DNA of 64,000 nucleotides, taken from the NCBI RefSeq assembly GCF_026248685.1, contig NZ_CP111036.1, forward strand, positions 1 through 64,000, written 5' to 3'. Numbering within the stretch: position 1 is the stretch's first letter; each line of letters begins with the position of its first letter. Under the pieces are notes generated by a model. It did no database searches, was not told the DNA's origin, and saw nothing but the letters and a program-made list of their open reading frames with translations. A program made the translations under genes and the position numbers. This stretch comes from Haladaptatus caseinilyticus (GTDB lineage Archaea > Halobacteriota > Halobacteria > Halobacteriales > Haladaptataceae). Positions 61,785 through 64,000 of this stretch are shown one piece after another.

Positions 61785-64000
61785 ATGAGGCGGTTCATGC
61801 GGACAACAGTCGTGCTCGTTCTCGTCGTGAGTCTCGCGAGCACTGGAGTCGTCTCGGTGGTACGTCCTACTGCGGGTCCATCGATGGATACACCTACATC
61901 GATCGGAACGCCGGAAGTACTCCCACCGAGTGAACAAATCGACAGTTCCCTATCGGCAGCAAGTCTCCAGCAACGCTCCGAGCGCGAAGCGGCGGCCGCA
62001 CAGGGGGCTAGAGAAGGGGCGACGTTGGCGCAACGACAGGGCGTCACCATCAGTCAGCAACAACGACAGGCCGCGGTTCAGGGTGCTGTACAATCAGTGT
62101 CGCAGAATCAACAGGCGAGCGTAAAGCAGGTACAAGCCGCCGCTCGCGGCGCAGCACACGGAACACTGCTCCAGAGTCAAGACGTCGATGCTCGACAAAT
62201 ACAGGTGGCAACACAGGGGGCGACGACCGGTGCGACCACACAAGTACAGCGTGCAGACGTCAAACAGGTACAAGCCGCGGCGTTCGGTGCTGGACACGGT
62301 GCAGTCGCACAGAGCCAGCAGGTAAGCGTGAAGCAAGTGCAGGTCGCAGCACGCGGTGCCGCGAACGGTGCCGCAACCGGTGCGGTCCAACGACAGGAAG
62401 CCAGTGTTTCACAGATTCAGGAGGCTGCGCAGGGTGCGGCTTTCGGCGCACTCGACCAGCGTCAGCAGGTCGCCGTCAAACAGATACAGTTCGCGGCGCA
62501 AGGGGCTGCCACGGGTGCGCTTCAATTTCAGCGTGCGAACGCAAAACAAGTACAAGTGGCCGCGTTGGGGGCGGCAAAGGGTGGCGTGACGCAGGCCCAA
62601 CGCGTCACTGTTCGACAGGTGCAAGCGGCCTGCCAGGGTGCGGCGGCGGGTGCGATTTCCCAGAGTCAGCAGGTGAGCATCGTCCAGATTCAGGAGGCTG
62701 CGCAAGGTGCGGCGAAGGGCGGTATCGTGCAATCACAGCAAGCGACCGTTAAACAGGTGCAAGCGGCTTGCCGGGGCGCGGCGGTGGGGGCATTGAGTAT
62801 CACCCAGATTCAGATCGTGAACATCGTCCAGATACAGGTCGTCGCACAAGGCGCGTCACAGGGCGCAATTCAGGGTGCCGTCCAGAAGCAAGTCGCCGAC
62901 GTGAAACAGATACAGGCCGCCGCGAAGGGGGCCGCCCGAGGTGGAATCACACAAGTTCAGACCGTGCGAATACGACAGGTCCAGGCTTCGTCTCTGGGGG
63001 CCGCCGCGGGTGCCGTCACGCAGAGCCAACAGGCGAGTGTGGTCCAAGTACAGGCCGCCGCACAGGGTTCGGCGACGGGCGGGGTGACCGCAAGTCAGAC
63101 GCAACAAGCCACCATCCAGCAGGTGCAAGCCGCGACGCGCGGTGCGGCGACTGGCGCGGTTTCCCAAAGTCAGCAGGCGAACGTCATCCAGATTCAATCC
63201 GCCGCACGTGGTGCGGCGACCGGCGGCATCACGCAGATACAGCAGGGAACGGTCGAACAGGTGCAGGCGGCGTCCGTCGGGTCCGCGGCCGGTGCGGCAC
63301 AAGCCGCGGCCGAGCAGAACGTAAACGATGCGAGCCAGATTCAGCAGGCAGCCCGTGAAGGAACGGCACGGGCGAGCGACCGAATCGCCACGACGGAGGG
63401 CGTTGCGCCACAGGAGATTCAATCGGTCGCACAGAACGAGGCGAGCCAGATCACGGAGGTGACGACGACCCAACCGCCCGCCACGACGCAACCCCGTGTA
63501 ACCACTGCACAACAGCCGGAGACGACACAACAGCCGACGACTGTGAGAACGACGAACGTTACGACGACGGCTCAGACGCAGACGACGAGTGCAACGAACG
63601 CTACGCCCGCGCCGCCCGTCACGACGACTCAGATTGGCACGACGACGGCGAACGCTACTGCTGAGCCCACAACGGCACCGGCTACGACGACGGTGAACGC
63701 TACGACCAGCCCTAACATCACGACCACACCCAATGTCACGACCACAGCGAACGCTACGACCACAGCGACGCCACCTGCCGAGCTGACGGCCGATCTGTCT
63801 TGTACCGAAGTATCGGCCAGCACGACGCAACCGCAGGACGTCCAACTGGTGGCAGTGCTGGTCGACGCCTCGAACCCCGAATCGGGAATCCAAGTCACGC
63901 GGAACGTTTCCGCGAACGACTTCGAGCAAGCACCGGACGGGACCTTCACGTGGACGAACACGACCGCCGACCTCGACGCCGAAGGATTCGTCTTCCTCAA
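61785..64000 (+). CDS. Exported giant repeat protein with Thr-rich stalk (partial, runs off the window)
   Basis: 738 codons are visible; no stop is reached. The N-terminus MRRFMRTTVVLVLVVSLAST is a cleavable or anchoring signal. Residues about 60-110 are Gln/Ala-rich, and about 112-532 contain roughly 18 tandem repeats, mostly 23 residues long, around VKQVQAAARGAATGAVTQSQ with anchors QVQ or QIQ. Residues about 550-665 form a Thr/Pro/Gln-rich stalk with at least seven N-x-T sequons (NVT, NAT, NIT). A beta-type domain then begins (ADLSCTEVSASTTQPQDVQL). ATG 61797 is another possible start. It looks like a surface fibre or adhesin; no known family is recognised. The minus-strand 357-codon frame here is a shadow. 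Confidence 0.75.
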   Translation, partial: MRRFMRTTVVLVLVVSLASTGVVSVVRPTAGPSMDTPTSIGTPEVLPPSEQIDSSLSAASLQQRSEREAAAAQGAREGATLAQRQGVTISQQQRQAAVQGAVQSVSQNQQASVKQVQAAARGAAHGTLLQSQDVDARQIQVATQGATTGATTQVQRADVKQVQAAAFGAGHGAVAQSQQVSVKQVQVAARGAANGAATGAVQRQEASVSQIQEAAQGAAFGALDQRQQVAVKQIQFAAQGAATGALQFQRANAKQVQVAALGAAKGGVTQAQRVTVRQVQAACQGAAAGAISQSQQVSIVQIQEAAQGAAKGGIVQSQQATVKQVQAACRGAAVGALSITQIQIVNIVQIQVVAQGASQGAIQGAVQKQVADVKQIQAAAKGAARGGITQVQTVRIRQVQASSLGAAAGAVTQSQQASVVQVQAAAQGSATGGVTASQTQQATIQQVQAATRGAATGAVSQSQQANVIQIQSAARGAATGGITQIQQGTVEQVQAASVGSAAGAAQAAAEQNVNDASQIQQAAREGTARASDRIATTEGVAPQEIQSVAQNEASQITEVTTTQPPATTQPRVTTAQQPETTQQPTTVRTTNVTTTAQTQTTSATNATPAPPVTTTQIGTTTANATAEPTTAPATTTVNATTSPNITTTPNVTTTANATTTATPPAELTADLSCTEVSASTTQPQDVQLVAVLVDASNPESGIQVTRNVSANDFEQAPDGTFTWTNTTADLDAEGFVFL
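62118..63380 (+). repeat. About 18 tandem 69-base coding repeats
   Basis: Repeat units of the giant protein, recognised by the conserved codons for Gln-Val/Ile-Gln. Residue positions of that anchor are 115, 138, 161, 184, 210, 233, 255, 278, 301, 324, 349, 375, 398, 421, 446, 469, 492 and 518. Most steps are 23, a few 22, 25 or 26. DNA of the copies is diverged, so the array is old. Confidence 0.85.

Noticed and set aside
62118-63380. Regular 69-base periodicity considered as a CRISPR or satellite array.
   Set aside because: Units are diverged in DNA, keep one reading frame and conserve residues rather than bases; there are no spacers.
62856-63929. A 357-codon open frame on the minus strand across the repeat array, rich in Arg/Leu/Gly.
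   Set aside because: It is the antisense shadow of the plus-strand repeat protein, which has a signal peptide, regular repeats and a stalk; the minus frame has only low-complexity Arg-rich sequence.

Overview
The window is a stretch of a haloarchaeal (class Halobacteria) chromosome. The evidence is acidic proteins, archaeal-only genes (KEOPS Pcc1, ribosomal S3Ae, S17e and S15, RNase P component 4, RPA with its RPAP partner, archaeal CDC48), Tat-type signal peptides, a halocyanin, and TATA elements placed for leaderless or short-leader transcription. The genus cannot be fixed from the sequence alone. No IS element, integrase or CRISPR array was found; gene density is high.

Layout. 0-9.8 kb: a CDC48 ATPase, then accessory genes (a parallel beta-helix protein with polygalacturonase-like motifs, two Tat-type exported proteins, an HTTM membrane protein), pyroglutamyl peptidase and an Na/Pi-type transporter. 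9.9-23.6 kb: housekeeping and DNA metabolism on the minus strand. This holds an Lhr-type helicase, the rpa1-rpap1-rpe operon, a propeller protein, aspartate-semialdehyde dehydrogenase, S17e, acylphosphatase, an OGG/AlkA-type glycosylase and an M19 dipeptidase, with a riboflavin/F420 pathway reductase and a UPF0212 protein on the plus strand. 23.6-34.8 kb: many small proteins and regulators, a phosphatidylserine decarboxylase, RNase P component 4, two GT4 glycosyltransferases, an HD protein, TatA and tRNA-Arg(CCT).

35.4-45.7 kb is a complete type IV pilus-like locus: an assembly ATPase (PilB3 type), a two-domain membrane platform (PilC3 type), five tightly coupled pilin-like proteins and a convergent large pilin-like protein. 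The ATPase carries three tandem copies of an N-terminal module. 45.8-51.2 kb holds small proteins, tRNA-Ala(GGC) and the S15 - degenerate RecJ-like - Pcc1 - S3Ae cluster. 51.2-61.5 kb is a carbon and nitrogen metabolism neighbourhood: halocyanin, two glutamate dehydrogenases, a CitE-like lyase, a MaoC hydratase and an acyl-CoA carboxylase carboxyltransferase with an extra N-terminal domain. Together these could serve a methylaspartate-cycle or mesaconyl/itaconyl-CoA route; that is inference.

From 61.8 kb to the right edge runs an exported protein made of about 18 copies of a 23-residue Gln/Val/Ala/Gly repeat, followed by a Thr-rich stalk with N-glycosylation sequons. It is cut by the window end. 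The most unusual items are this repeat protein, the triplicated pilus ATPase module, a TATA-driven chain of three overlapping tiny ORFs at 28.46-28.85 kb, and a hairpin-dense intergenic region at 51.87-52.18 kb.
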